A DNA stretch of 64,000 bases from Haliclystus octoradiatus (Eukaryota; Cnidaria; Staurozoa; Stauromedusae; Haliclystidae), in assembly GCA_916610825.1 (NCBI GenBank), contig OU744452.1, forward strand, positions 374,501 through 438,500, read 5' to 3'. Positions within the stretch are counted from its first letter, which is position 1; every line of letters begins with the position of its first letter. The notes below the pieces were generated by a model. The model ran no database searches and was not told the origin of the DNA. It saw only the letters and a list, made by a program, of their open reading frames with translations. Shown piece after piece: positions 1 through 10,539 of the stretch. The position numbers and the translations under genes were made by a program.

Positions 1-1017
1 CAATTAAAATGGCTGGCTAATCAGATAGGATTACATCCATCACCAGAAGATGTTCAGAATGTTGTGACAAACTGTCAAGATTGCAAGTCAATTGACCCAT
101 CGCCAATAAGATGGGAAAAAGGCAAACTCGGTGTTGAGAAAAATTGGGAAAGATTATGCATAGATGTGACGAAGTATGAAAATGAAAAATACTTGAGTAT
201 AATTGACTGTGGTCCGAGCCGCTTTACAATCTGGCGTCGTATTGCTAACGAGGGAGAGAATCAAATTTACGCACAATTGAAGTCAATATTTTCAGAACAT
301 GGACCACCGAGCGAAATATTATTAGATAACTATAGTACATTTGCCTCAAGAAAGATTAAAATGTTATGTAAATTGTGGAATGTCAAATTGATTCCGAGAG
401 CTGTGTATCGACCTCAAGGGACAGGGATAGTAGAACGCAATAAAACAATCAAAACTATAGCTGCTAGAAGCAAGTGTTCTATATTAGATGCTATTTATTG
501 GTATAACAACGTACCGTCTGAACGGATGACGGATCCGCCGGCATGGCAAAAATTTGGTTACAAACCTCGGTTGCGTATTATTGAACCAGTTACATCAGAT
601 GAAGAGTTTATCAAATCTTACTTTCCCAATGACAAGGTGTGGGTAAAGCCAAAAGACAATGTCAGATGTACGGAAAAGTGGCTTCCAGGTATTGTTCTAC
701 AACAAGTTTCTGTGCAGAAAGTTAGGGTACTAATTAAGGGACATCTTTCATTAAGGCATGTAAGCCATTTACGTAATCGTATAAGTGATTCACCAAGCAA
801 TGATAACTTGAATGACAATCCAAATGAAGCAAACAATGATGATTTATTATTAACAGATGACAGTGAGTCATCATCCGATAATGATACGGATAATGAAACC
901 AATAGTGATAATGATAGCGACAGTGAAAATCGTATTGACGAAGCAGTTGAAGTTGGTCCTCGTATTCGTCGTGCTCCAGCGTGGCTAAACGATTATTACT
1001 TGGATGAAGATTTGTAA
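1..1017 (+). CDS. Ty3/Gypsy-type integrase, 3' end of a pol gene (5' end outside the window)
   Basis: The frame is open from base 1 to a stop at 1015-1017. A zinc-finger remnant (NCQDCKS near codon 24) is followed by an rve core: first aspartate in LCIDVT, second in LLDN, glutamate in GIVERN, with exactly 35 residues between the last two, the D35E spacing of retroviral-type integrases. The segment YRPQGTGIVERN is typical of Ty3/Gypsy integrases. A C-terminal basic/SH3-like stretch (VWVKPKDN to HLRNR) and a Ser/Asp/Asn-rich acidic tail end the protein. The polypurine tract and 3' LTR follow at once. Integrase joins cDNA to host DNA. No stop or frameshift is visible in the part seen. Protease, RT and RNase H would lie to the left. 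Confidence 0.9.
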   Translation, partial: QLKWLANQIGLHPSPEDVQNVVTNCQDCKSIDPSPIRWEKGKLGVEKNWERLCIDVTKYENEKYLSIIDCGPSRFTIWRRIANEGENQIYAQLKSIFSEHGPPSEILLDNYSTFASRKIKMLCKLWNVKLIPRAVYRPQGTGIVERNKTIKTIAARSKCSILDAIYWYNNVPSERMTDPPAWQKFGYKPRLRIIEPVTSDEEFIKSYFPNDKVWVKPKDNVRCTEKWLPGIVLQQVSVQKVRVLIKGHLSLRHVSHLRNRISDSPSNDNLNDNPNEANNDDLLLTDDSESSSDNDTDNETNSDNDSDSENRIDEAVEVGPRIRRAPAWLNDYYLDEDL

Positions 1018-1021
1018 ATCT

Positions 1022-1029
1022 GGGGGAAG
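1022..1029 (+). promoter_or_regulatory. polypurine tract of the Gypsy element
   Basis: The purine run GGGGGAAG lies between the integrase stop and the TG that opens the LTR. This is where plus-strand DNA synthesis is primed in LTR retrotransposons. Confidence 0.7.
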
Positions 1030-1269
1030 TGTAATCGAATAATTATATGTATGAACTGTAGATTGAAACACTCATGATAAATTGAGGCTAGCCTCATTTG
1101 TGTGTATAGAATGGAAACGCCCACGTGCGTATCGTATGGTGAGAGTGTGTGTAGTCTGGATGAGAGCAAGACCTAGAGAAATATATGTTGTTTTATTAAC
1201 TGAATTGAGTCGTCGTTGTTCAACTTGTCGTTGATCTTATAATCCCCATTCATTGTCAACCGTACAACA
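1030..1269 (+). repeat. 3' LTR of the Gypsy element (about 240 bp)
   Basis: It begins TGTAATCG directly after the polypurine tract and probably ends ACA near 1266-1271, giving a short TG...CA LTR. LINE reverse-transcriptase sequence starts within ten bases of the proposed end, so the element appears to have inserted in a LINE. The 5' LTR and the target duplication are outside the window, so the exact right boundary is uncertain. Confidence 0.65.
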
Positions 1270-1274
1270 CAATA

Positions 1275-1740
1275 TCATGGAAGATCTAGAATCAATAACA
1301 TCATTGTTTAAATCCAACTCACTTCTAGTAAATGCAAAGAAGACCCAAATAATGGCAATTGGAGAGAGAGTGAAAGCAACACCATTGCCGAATCTATTCA
1401 TCGATAATCAAATTCTTACCTGAGCCATATTAATCAACTAATAAAAACTGCAACTTACAGATTAAAAGCAATCTCAAAGCAACGTAAGTTCATTCCAGCA
1501 GAACTATTCAAAAAAGTCATTGAGGCAAAAATAATCATTCCCTGCTTATACGCTTTAGAAGTCTGGTCTTCTTGCACCAAAACACAAATACGGCGTGTGC
1601 AAATCAGTAGGCCTATCCAGCGAAATTAATTGCTGGCAAAAGAAAATTTGAGGAGATGGGAAAATCTACTTGATGAAATTGACTGGCTTTCAATCAAAGA
1701 CCTTGCTGAATTACGCACTTCCAGTAGAACATGTAGGCTA
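1275..1740 (+). pseudogene. LINE reverse-transcriptase C-terminal fragment (copy A)
   Basis: Broken frames encode the end of a non-LTR reverse transcriptase: LLVNAKKTQIMAIGER (the thumb-side 'N..KT' motif), then YRLKAISKQRKFIPAELF, CLYALEVWSS and WLSIKDLAELRT. Stops and a small shift interrupt it after LFIDNQILT and after PIQRN. A second copy of the same family with the same motifs lies at 31.8-32.6 kb on the other strand. It sits in an intron of the dipeptidase gene and is cut on its left by the Gypsy LTR. Confidence 0.75.
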
Positions 1741-1833
1741 GAATAGATCATGTAGAGATAGGTTAAACCTCAATGCTAAGATCTTGGATTATATTGTTAA
1801 TTATTTCATTGCTAATTAGAACATGTGACCTAC

Positions 1834-2300
1834 CAATTCTGCTGGTTGGACATCCAAATGACCATAAATGCAAACCTAAAATCAAAAACAGATTTAACCA
1901 AACTGGCCTTTTAAAGAATAAAACATAATTGCACATATGGAAGAAGATTTCTATTTAAAAGGAACGTACTGTCTTCTTCTGTGGATCGTCACCGATAGAT
2001 GCCAAAATGATGGGTGGTAATTCCACTGTTACGCCATCCATTTCTTGTGATTTTTCTGGGTTATCTGCTATTTCAACTTTTGCCCCAAGCTTTTCAAGTT
2101 CCTAAATATCAACAACAAACAAAATTAAAAAAAACTATCAACATCAGGCAACATTTAAATTGTGATATCCAGCAATGGTTACTACAAACACCTACTTCAG
2201 CTACATATTTGACCATTCGAATGACTTCAGGACGGTGATCTGCCCACGAGGAGACACTTTTGATTGCAACCCACTCGGCAAGACGTTTGACGTACAGATC
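1834..2300 (-). CDS. CNDP2: CNDP2-like cytosolic non-specific dipeptidase, three internal exons (partial gene)
   Basis: Three minus-strand exons with consensus splice sites, all phase 0: 2300-2196 (35 codons), 2101-1970 (44) and 1875-1834 (14). They translate continuously into the N-terminal part of the M20A dipeptidase family. Exon one has KRLAEWVAIKSVSSW, exon two has LPPIILASIGDDPQKKT, and exon three reads VCIYGHLDVQPAEL, containing the family's YGHLDVQPA metal-binding motif. The family cleaves dipeptides such as Cys-Gly using two metal ions in the cytosol. The first coding exon (to the right) was not found. The catalytic exons expected further on must lie beyond the left edge, past an intron holding LINE copy A and a Gypsy element. 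No disabling change is seen. CNDP1 and CNDP2 cannot be told apart here. Confidence 0.85.
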
Positions 2301-2688
2301 CTAATCAACAGATAAACAAACACAATTTAAAATGTAATTGAGAATAAAACGTTCCCTCACTGCACCTCGATCATATGTTGAAGGTCTCACACACCTGCTT
2401 TGAATCAAGATGACTGAAAGAGACAAGCAAATAAGAGAAATTAATTTGAGTGAACAATAAAAACTGTTAAAGACTGATTTGGCAGACAATTGGTTACATT
2501 ATGTAAGTGTCATTAATATACAGCCTTAATATTAAGTAGAATTGTAAAATGTTACAAGCAACTTAATACATTGAACATCGATGAAAAGGAATCAAAACAA
2601 TTGAATCTGCTTAAAGATCCACCCGTTTCAAGTTACATTGAATGTTAAGAATGATTTTGGTGTGACATCAGTTTCTTCAGGTAGGCCA
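2301..2688. other. non-coding, probable 5' intron of the dipeptidase gene
   Basis: No conserved coding sequence, repeat boundary or RNA gene recognised. The acceptor of the first visible dipeptidase exon reads off the left edge of this stretch on the minus strand. Confidence 0.4.
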
Positions 2689-3330
2689 TTACACCGAGGC
2701 ACTAACGCAGCTGCAGAATTGAAATTTTAATGTTTGGCTGCGTGGAATATCTGGGACACTCAATTTATACGAATGACGACGCATGCGATATTTATTGATA
2801 TTATATTTACAGTTGAGATTTTCAATCGACAAATCGACAAGATTATGAGTGATCTTGTACATCATGCACAAATAAAAAATACTTGTCTGCATTCTAGAGA
2901 TTCCTATCCATAAGCTATTGCTGCTAACATGGAACAGTGACTTGCTGGTTTCAGGAATATTGTGCCAAGAATTCTAGAATCTCGAATTCTGTCCATTCTA
3001 CATCGATTGTTATTCTATATCTAATGTATGCTATTTAATTGTGTAGGCCTACAAATTGAGCAACGACATTGTTGAGTAATGAACGACTCCATGAATTTAC
3101 ATGCTATGTATGTAAGTGATATTGGACAATAGAATCTACAGAGATTGGATTCCCCTGTCTTGTAAATGGGAATAATGATTGTAATTTTCCATACGTCGGG
3201 TAATGTACCAGATAACATAGACATTTCAAATAATATGAAAAGTGGAAAAGCAATCCCATGAGCAATAGATTTCATGAATAAGGCTGTTAAGCTACGGCCA
3301 AATGACATTTTTTTTGTAACCCAACACACG
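2689..3330 (-). pseudogene. decayed LINE reverse transcriptase (CR1-like)
   Basis: Read on the minus strand, 3330-3080 encodes the N-terminal RT block (SGTLPDVWKITIIIPIYKTG, then PISLTYIACKFMESFI), the classic 'WK.a.i.PiyK.g...RPISLT...K..E' motif. Bases 2892-2695 encode the C-terminal tail (MMYKITHNLVDL, RMRRHSYKLSVP). The palm between them, including the catalytic aspartates, is missing or beyond recognition. The copy is therefore internally deleted and dead. Confidence 0.75.
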
Positions 3331-3466
3331 CCAACTCAGTGGATTAATGCCATTGACTGCAGTAAACACACTAAAAAATGTATATTTAACAAGTTTGCTT
3401 CAAGACCTTTCATCGATATATTTGACCGCATTTGCATATTCAAGAATTGGTACTTGGGAACGTGAA

Positions 3467-3485
3467 TGTGTGTGTGTGTGTGTGT
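3467..3485. repeat. (TG)n microsatellite
   Basis: Nine to ten uninterrupted TG units. Confidence 0.95.
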
Positions 3486-4117
3486 AATTTTATTTTGATT
3501 CGGTTGTCAATGTAGCTTGGAATTTACATAAGAATTAAAGCTTTTAGAAGATCTGTTTTCTATTATAGGATGATCTGATTTAATGCGATAAGATCTTTCT
3601 GATCTGCGCTGTGATCACGAGATAGTTGTTGAATTGTTTCTGATGTGATACGCAGCTCTTTTATTTGAATCCAAGGAGCGAACTATCTTTGATCTTTTTA
3701 ATTTACGAGTATTTGTATGACATTTTATCTCATTCCAAAAAAGATCTACATTACCATGACAACGCCTTCGTAAAATTTAACCAGTCTACATGATTTAGCT
3801 CAACTAATATAGCACCATAATCTGTTTTTTTGAAATTGTTGTGAACTTGATGAGCATTATCGCTAGAACAAAATTAAGAGAGTTGTGGTCGCATGTAGGC
3901 CTACTAGAAAAATAGAAACTACTTCAGTATCAGAAATTCGTTCACTGGTAGATGTTAGAGCCAAATCTGTAGGCCTAACGCTACCGTTGTGAGTAGGACC
4001 AAGGACAACTTGGTGCAGACTATTTTGAAGTAGAGTAGATACAAAAATATCTGCACTTGAACCACTAACTCAGGAATTTGCCAATTAATCGAAAGGTAAT
4101 TAAAATCAATGTTTAAT
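3486..4117. other. non-coding, nothing recognised
   Basis: AT-rich sequence with several AGGCCTA words. No supported coding frame, RNA gene or clean repeat end. Confidence 0.4.
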
Positions 4118-4305
4118 ACAACGTTTCGATCGCATCATGCAATCATTTTCAAGTTAAAGGGTAAAATTTATTATAGGACTTATTATATGGGCTAATTTAA
4201 TACAATAGGCCTATACAAAGGATAATAATATTATAATACAAAATAAAAGAACAAATAAAATTGACAAGAAATATCTATTTAAACACTAGGGACTTTGAGG
4301 AATCA

Positions 4306-5160
4306 TTTTTTGTATTTAAAGCGACGGTTTAATTTTTGCAATGAATACCATCTCTTTTACTAAACAGTCAAATTTTGTTTTACCACGAGACAAAACTTAT
4401 GGTAAAATGTCATTATTTTTGACTCATGGTTACGTAAGTGACCTTGAGTCTATGCTGTCATGGTGGAAACGTTTTCATTTCATTTCATTTCATTTCATTT
4501 TTGACTAAATCTATTGTTCTTTTGAAATAACGTTCAACACACTGCTTTGCGTGCTAACAAAGGTCGAACAAAAAACGATTGCACAAGAAACACGATTTTA
4601 TTGTTAAAAATACAATGGGCAAGCTGTGTGATTATTCTAAATTTTTAGCTAAATTTTTTTCACATAAATTTTTTTCCATTGCCCGCCATGATGGCCGACT
4701 CGCAGCTTAGCGAGATTACAATGGCATTATTAAATGAAATGTTTTCTAATACTCCTGGATTAGTTTACATCGTGACTATCTCTTCATTGGAAGAACACAT
4801 GATTGTTTTCTTCTTCTCGTCATTTGAAATGGTTAATGAAAGGTTTTAATCGTTCTGTACCATCACTATTTGAGGTGAAACTTCGAAGATAATTGTTGTT
4901 GTGTTTTGACCATGAGAACTTTTAAACCGACAATTCATCATTTGTTTGGGGGCTTAGACAAGACAGTATTATATATTTATTGTTTTTATTGTTTTCTGAA
5001 GTTATGTATTACATCAAATTGCCAAGCCAGTCGTCATCGTTTTATTTGGTTTATTAAAATGTTTTAATTCTGCTGCGACATCAGCTTAAGAGACAATTTT
5101 GCACGTCATTTACAACTCACACCTGTATAATAAGTAGTGAAAATCACTTCTCCTATGCTG
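4306..5160. other. non-coding interior of the Penelope-like region
   Basis: AT-rich, with a short (TTTCA)n run near 4475-4500. No coding frame recognised. Confidence 0.4.
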
Positions 5161-5235
5161 TCTTGGTATGGTCTAGTGGTTAAGCGTTTGCATCATGTGC
5201 ACGGGGTCTGGGGTTCAAATCCATCGGTCTGCCTT
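5161..5235 (+). repeat. tRNA-derived SINE head
   Basis: An A-box-like TGGTCTAGTGG (5169-5179) and a B-box-like GGGTTCAAATCC lie about 30 bp apart, as in a tRNA or tRNA-derived SINE. The acceptor stem does not close well and a T-rich tract follows at once, so a SINE head or tRNA pseudogene fits better than a functional tRNA. Confidence 0.5.
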
Positions 5236-5490
5236 CCCTTTTTTTTTTTCTTTGATTTATTATTTGGATATATTTTTCTTTATATTATTATATTATTTGG
5301 ATATTGTTATAATTTATTTGATTGAAGTTGATTTTTTAATTTGATCTGATTTTTATATCATTCGATTGGATTAATTTACTTTTTTGAATTTGATTTGATT
5401 TGATTTTTCTTTGCATGATGATTTGATTGATTTGATATTCGATTGAATTTGATTTCAATTGGTTTATTTTGATTATTATATTATTCATCA
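5236..5490. repeat. T-rich degenerate GATTT-type simple repeat
   Basis: Long run of TTTGATTTGATT-like words directly after the tRNA-like head; probably its expanded tail. Confidence 0.6.
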
Positions 5491-5499
5491 TGAGTCCGA

Positions 5500-6035
5500 G
5501 CGTAGCAGAGCTATTTTTTGTGTAAGTTATGGGCATCCCTTAAATGTTTTCCAACAGCCGTAAAACGATGGTCATTAACACATTGATGTAGGTGCCGATG
5601 CGTGTAGCCAACATAGTCAGCATCGCACTGACCACACTTAAAATGGTAAACAATGCTTTGTTCGGATAAAATGTCAGGTTTTACTTCTTTATGTCTTAGC
5701 TGGTCTAAAATCTTTGTACTAGTAAAAATTGGTCTTACTTCAATGCCAATCGAGTTACTTAGCCGTGAAAGGTCTTGTTTGATGACAATGGCTGGTTTCT
5801 GGTCTTTAAAAGGTAGAATTATATTAAAAATTAAATTGTCACTTGAGGTTTGTACATTTTGAGTAAAAGTGTTAAAATCAAACTTAGCAATAAAATATGG
5901 TTAAAAAGAGACGTTGGATATTTCAAATTGGTAAAAATGATGTTTACATTCTTTAATAAAATTTGCTTCTGATGATGATAATCGTATTGCTCTATTCAGC
6001 ATTGTTTTTAAAAGTCCATTCTTGTATTTCATATC
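5500..6035 (-). pseudogene. Penelope-like RT end and GIY-YIG endonuclease
   Basis: Minus-strand frames give the RT end (SHVDMKYKNGLLKTMLNRAI, RLSSSEANFIKEC) and then a linker with ILPFKDQKPA and RPIFTSTKILDQLRHKEVKP. An endonuclease core follows: FKCGQCDADYVGYTHRHLHQ and TAVGKHLRDAHNL. The CxxCDADYVGYT..HL block is characteristic of Penelope-like elements. At least one stop interrupts the frame near the join of RT and linker, and the protein stops early after HNLHKK. The first half of the RT is absent. Confidence 0.75.
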
Positions 6036-6418
6036 AACATGGCTTTGAAATTAAATTCCTTAAAGTCCTTAGTTTTCAAATAGATATTTCTTGTCCATTT
6101 TATTTGTTCTTTTATTTGTAGGCTATTATTAAATCATTATCCTTTGCATATTGTATTAAATTAGCCCATATAAATAGTCCTATAATAAATTTTACCCTTA
6201 AAAATGATGAGATTGAAACGCTATAAATTAATATGAATAAAAATTTTGTTGACTTTTCTTATCAAATAATACAATGTCTTTAATAGTAGGCCTATAATTA
6301 GTATATAACATCCTGATTATAGTCACAAACACAAAACAGTCGCGGTCATGGCTAGACCAGGTGTCACCGGCTTATTGTTATAGAAGTTATTTATTTTACC
6401 TTTATTTATTTCCATGTA

Positions 6419-7980
6419 CCGTAATCCAGCGCGCATAAGTCGCACGCGAGCAGGGTGGCACAAACAGTCCGAACCTGCGAACGTAGTTCGCCGAAGCTAG
6501 GGCAAAATTCCTAAGTTTTCCGAAGTTTACTTTCATTCATTTCTTCTACAATTCGAAGAAAACTAATTTTATCGTCTTCATTTCTTGAATCCAAAGATCT
6601 GGCCTTCGGAAATGTTAAAACTGAACAATAATCTCAAAAAATGTTGGATTTCAACTCATAAAATGATATTAAACAACGAGAAAAGTTATTGTTTTGGCCA
6701 TTTTCCCGCTTCATTTCCAAGTGCTAACTGAAGCGTGAACAAGAAACGCCTCCACGGCTTTTTAGATTTTCTAATTAGCATAACAAAGAGATGAAAAATG
6801 ACAATTGAAAGCTGATCAAGATGGCTGCTCAACACAAAAAACGATCTCAAGAATCAGAAACTAGTGATCATTAAATGGCCTATACTTTCTGGTTGGAATA
6901 GAACAATTTAATTGAGGACACAGATAAAACGATTATGTTTTATTTCAAAGTCTGCTTTCAATCAAATTCTCTTATTTTGATCACAAAGCATTATTTTCTG
7001 AGAAATATATTTCAGCTTACAAAAATGCATTGAACTTCAGAGATGTTCTGCTTGTAAGAATGAAAGTTTATAGCAATATAATTACAGCCCATACATCAAG
7101 CATATGCCATTTGGTTTAGTTTGCTTATACAGTGTTGGAAATTACACTTAATTTTTGCTTGAATGACTATTCAGATTGTTAATTTAAACTTTTTCCTAAA
7201 ATAAATTCCTATGCACAAACTGATTTTGGACATTGGAAATGGAGTACAGCTATAGAAACAAAAATCCGAAGGTTATATGTATATATATGTTATATATATA
7301 AAGCTGGTTCGCCGAAGGCAAACATTTTTGTGCCACCCTGCACACGAGTATAAGTCGCAGGGTGATTTTTCAAGCAAAAAAGTTGAATTTATTGATTTTT
7401 CGTGTATAAGTCGCACCTTGATTTTTGAATTATTTGAACATGAAATATGGAAGAAATCACTGTAATTTGAAAATAATTTTCAGGTATTTCTAGTAAACTA
7501 GTATGTGATAAGAAAATATGTCAATGTTTTTGTGAAATAATCCACAGTCATAGCAACAACAACAAAAACAAATCAAAACCAATTAATCGTGAATTTTAAA
7601 AACCATAAACACCAGAGAAAGAGTAAAATAAAGAGTAATAATCCAGTTTAAAAACAGCCATTTTAAATAACATTTCATTCCTTAATAATGTACAATTCAG
7701 TAGATAACAAATCAAATGAACTGCATAATTTCTTTACGCATATAATGAAGTAATATGTTGTTTTTTGATGTCTCACTTCTTTCTAAGTGAAAAGATTCCA
7801 GCATGTTTTCTATGTCCTACTACGCATGCGTTGTAAAAACAAGAAAAGAGGTTATTGAAAAGTGGCCAAAAATTTCGAAAAATTGTTGATGTTTTTGTGT
7901 TTTGCGCGTATAAGTCGCACCATGATTTTGAAGAACAAAATTTTGACTTAAAAGTGCGACTTATACGCGCTGGATTACGG
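6419..7980. mobile_element. pogo/Tc1-mariner-like TIR element (non-autonomous)
   Basis: Ends CCGTAATCCAGCGCG and CGCGCTGGATTACGG form a terminal inverted repeat of about 27 bp with one mismatch, flanked by TA on both sides (6417-6418, 7981-7982), as expected of the Tc1/mariner/pogo group. The subterminal word TATAAGTCGCAC recurs several times inside. No transposase frame is visible. An 890-bp hAT-like element is nested inside, so the original element was only about 670 bp. Confidence 0.75.
6451..7340. mobile_element. hAT-like MITE nested in the pogo-like element
   Basis: Begins CAGGGTGGCACAAA and ends with the near-inverse TTTGTGCCACCCTG. It is flanked by CACGCGAG (6443-6450) and CACACGAG (7341-7348), an 8-bp target duplication with one difference. 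CAGGG ends plus an 8-bp duplication are the hAT signature. There is no coding capacity, so it is non-autonomous. The subterminal parts share TTCGCCGAA words near each end. Confidence 0.8.
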
Positions 7981-7999
7981 TATTTAGTACTTACTTTAT

Positions 8000-8269
8000 T
8001 ATATTCTAGACTAGACTGGTAGTTAATTAATTAACATAGACACCATGAAAAATAGTATAAAAACCGTGTAAAATTAGTATGACGGCAGTAGCAATTGCAA
8101 TATATAGAAGAACCTAGAAGTTGGAAATAGCCGTCAAGCCATGGTAAAGTTACTGATGTAAATTAATGCTGTAATTATAGTCATTATTTTATAACCTTAG
8201 TTTGTATTTATTCATTTAACTTATATTTGTATATTTCATTGCCTTTTATAGTGAATTAATTAAACTGTG
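8000..8269. other. non-coding, nothing recognised
   Basis: AT-rich, no coding or repeat signal beyond short runs. Confidence 0.4.
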
Positions 8270-8480
8270 AATTAATATCAATCTGCTACAATTTGACTCA
8301 TTCCTATCTCTTCGAAACAGAACTTTACAACAGCATCAATACTTGAAAATCTTGACGAAAGCTCAATTATTGAACGCTTAAATTTGGACTTTAAAAATAT
8401 CGCAACGCCGCTACCAGTGGCAAACTTACGATCTGAACGAATAATTGTAAACTTGTAGAGTTTGCTAACATGCTGGAGTG
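8270..8480 (-). pseudogene. LINE apurinic-type endonuclease fragment
   Basis: The minus strand reads FTIIRSDRKFATGSGVAIFL followed by KSKFKRSIIELSSRF, matching the 'y.i.R.DR...GGGVaiy.k' segment of the APE-type endonuclease in LINE ORF2. Only about 60 residues are recognisable, and a stop ends the frame. Orphan fragment. Confidence 0.5.
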
Positions 8481-9440
8481 TCAGGAATATTTGACGTCAA
8501 AAACGCCTCTGTAACGAATTATTGAGAAGTTAGAGTGTCGTCTAGATTTGACTTTAATTTATTCATTATTGATCTGGAATTGACGTAATAGGCCTAACAT
8601 TTAAAGACTTCTGATTTGACTTTGTTGTATTTGTAGTGTTTTCTTCATTAACAATGTTAATTCCTGTAATTGAACGCTGTTTGATGGAGTAGACCTTGGT
8701 GGGTTTGTTGGGGGACATGGAGCTGTGGTGTGACAGAGGGAAAGTGTTGGAGTTGCAATGACTGTTGAGATTGTTGCGGTTTGAAGTGCAGTGGTTGGAA
8801 TTGGTTGTAAGGTGACAGGGGGGAGCCTCGTTGCGTACAAAAAAGGAGGCTGACTTTGTGTTGACGATATCAAAGAAGTTGGAGGGGTTATGATTATGTA
8901 GTGGGCACAACAATTATCAAATATTTTGTTGAAAATCATTGGTTCTCAACATTTGGATAACATAACGATATGAATAATCCAGACCCCCTTAGAAGTGGGC
9001 CATCCATTTGGGGATTGGCCCCTATAAGTTATCCCCTATATATCGAATTTCGGAATGTCATTAATGTTGAACGGAAGGTCTGATTGACAAACAGAACAGC
9101 GATCGATATTATAAATCGGCAAAGCATTACGGGAAAGTATAACAGCTTTACCGACTGTGACACCAACAATTGGTAGAGTGATGTCTGAAGAGGTGGAATG
9201 ACATAATTATGAACCAAGCCCACAGAGGGGCATTGCAAATCTATGCAAAGAGTCATGTCATTATTTCGTTTAAGTTTTCTAGGCTAATCATTGTCTTGAA
9301 CTACAGCTCAACAAAATGGTAATTAATCAAAGAAGGACCATGATATTTTACCTACCTCAACAAAGCATCCATTTTTAATCGTTCTATAAAAAAGTTCTAC
9401 TGATTACTCGAGAAGGTAAGAAGAAAGATATTCGATATTT
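8481..9440. other. non-coding, no supported gene
   Basis: Two overlapping minus-strand frames of about 112-115 codons at 8566-8939 are Ser/Thr/Asn/Pro-rich low complexity without a recognisable domain. They may be the pre-endonuclease part of the LINE fragment next to them. Nothing else recognised. Confidence 0.35.
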
Positions 9441-9470
9441 ATAAATCTGTTCTTAGGTCACTTGATTGTC

Positions 9471-9640
9471 CACGTGACATCCATTCCTTGAAATCACGTG
9501 ACATATCAGTCTCGTATTTATTTATTCGTTTTGAGAGAGGCCACAGAATAAGCGCTGATCTGTGACACAAAAAATGGCGATGAATTGAACGGGAGATTTT
9601 TAAATCTTAGAAAGAGAAACGCAGCTAACGAAATAATAAA
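9471..9640 (+). promoter_or_regulatory. candidate promoter and non-coding first exon (possibly of the ZC3H11A-like gene)
   Basis: Two CACGTGAC E-boxes (CACGTG at 9471-9476 and 9495-9500) lie 75-100 bp upstream of a YY1-like AAAATGGCG (from 9571). A consensus donor AAA|GTGAGT follows at 9641. E-boxes plus a downstream YY1 element are typical of TATA-less housekeeping promoters. The ATG in the YY1 word opens only a four-residue uORF. The next fitting acceptor found upstream of a start codon is GTTGTTAG at 16751-16758, just before the ZC3H11A-like start. The link is inference. Confidence 0.4.
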
Positions 9641-10539
9641 GTGAGTCTAAAAAATGCACCTTACTAATCATTCAAATAGTCACTAGATTTTCAATGTATG
9701 ATTTCCAACTTTTGGACCAGTCTGACTCTGAAAATTGTCGTAAAAATAACTGGCGGACGGTGGCGGCCACCGGCCAGCTCAACAAGGATTCCACTGACCA
9801 CTGTGGTCGAGCCTGGAGCGGGAGCCTACGAATGCTCTGCCATGAAAATTTTTTTTGGGACACACGTATTCCACTAAGATAATAAATAATCAAACTTAGC
9901 AAATAAATTTGCCGCGCGAGATAGTCTCTTCTCAGCCGCAGCTGCGCATTTCGATAAAATGACAGTAAAGATGTGACATAAAGATTAAGTTTTTCTTGCT
10001 TTTGAATTATCATCCGCGCAAAACTTCTCTTGCAAGCAACACAGAAACAATCAAGGAAAAACTCACAGATAAGCTTGAAATAAACTGCATTCAAGTAATG
10101 TCATAATTGTAAATTTTTGAAATTTTAATCAAAATGTTAAGATGTGTTTTATCCATTTTTTGCCTAATCTCCACATTGGTTTTGACTTCTTTGATCATAG
10201 CCTTGTTTCCCGATGACGTCATCCGTTGCGCGAAATACAATAATTTCAGTCTGGATTCTACCAACTTCAGTTGATGTTTTTTTTATTCAGTGATAATGTG
10301 TATATTTGTCCCTTTAAACTTCTCCACCAGTTTCATTTTATTGACGGCTTTCATTGTTTCATAAATCAAACATTTGAAGTTTGCATAAAGGGTCAATATG
10401 GCCTAGATAGAGTTATTGAAGATAGAATAAATGTTGTTTGATTTAAGTTTAAATAAGCTTGATAAATCTTAAACATTTATTTCAACTTTAAACATAGATA
10501 ATATTTTAACAGAGATGTACATTCTTCAATTTTGCGGAA
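9641..10539. other. non-coding, locally GC-richer
   Basis: Bases 9750-9950 are CpG-richer than the surroundings. A perfect CRE lies at 10214-10221. The frames on both strands here show no recognisable domain. Confidence 0.4.
10214..10221. promoter_or_regulatory. perfect CRE/ATF palindrome
   Basis: TGACGTCA in a CpG-containing context (CCCGATGACGTCATCCG), the full CREB/ATF site, about 600 bp downstream of the proposed donor. Could be intronic regulation or chance. Confidence 0.4.

Larger units (their letters stand above)
4118..6232 (-). mobile_element. Penelope-like element remnant flanked by inverted repeats
   Basis: About 190 bp at 4118-4305 is repeated in inverted orientation at 6040-6232, at roughly 85% identity by eye. 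Between the arms, on the minus strand, lie the end of a Penelope-type reverse transcriptase and a GIY-YIG-like endonuclease (5500-6035). Penelope elements are known for terminal repeats (PLTRs) in either orientation. Both arms contain a GATGAG/GATGCG...GAAACG word like the core of the hammerhead motifs found in PLTRs, here too decayed to call. The left part holds a tRNA-like SINE head and a T-rich tract. Most of the RT is lost. Confidence 0.6.

Noticed and set aside
2014-2238. Plus-strand frame over the dipeptidase exons
   Set aside because: Antisense of two spliced, conserved minus-strand exons.
3400-3440. Possible first coding exon of the dipeptidase gene (minus strand, VKYIDER)
   Set aside because: It resembles the family's N-terminus for a few residues only, lies beside LINE sequence, and has no convincing start codon context or donor.
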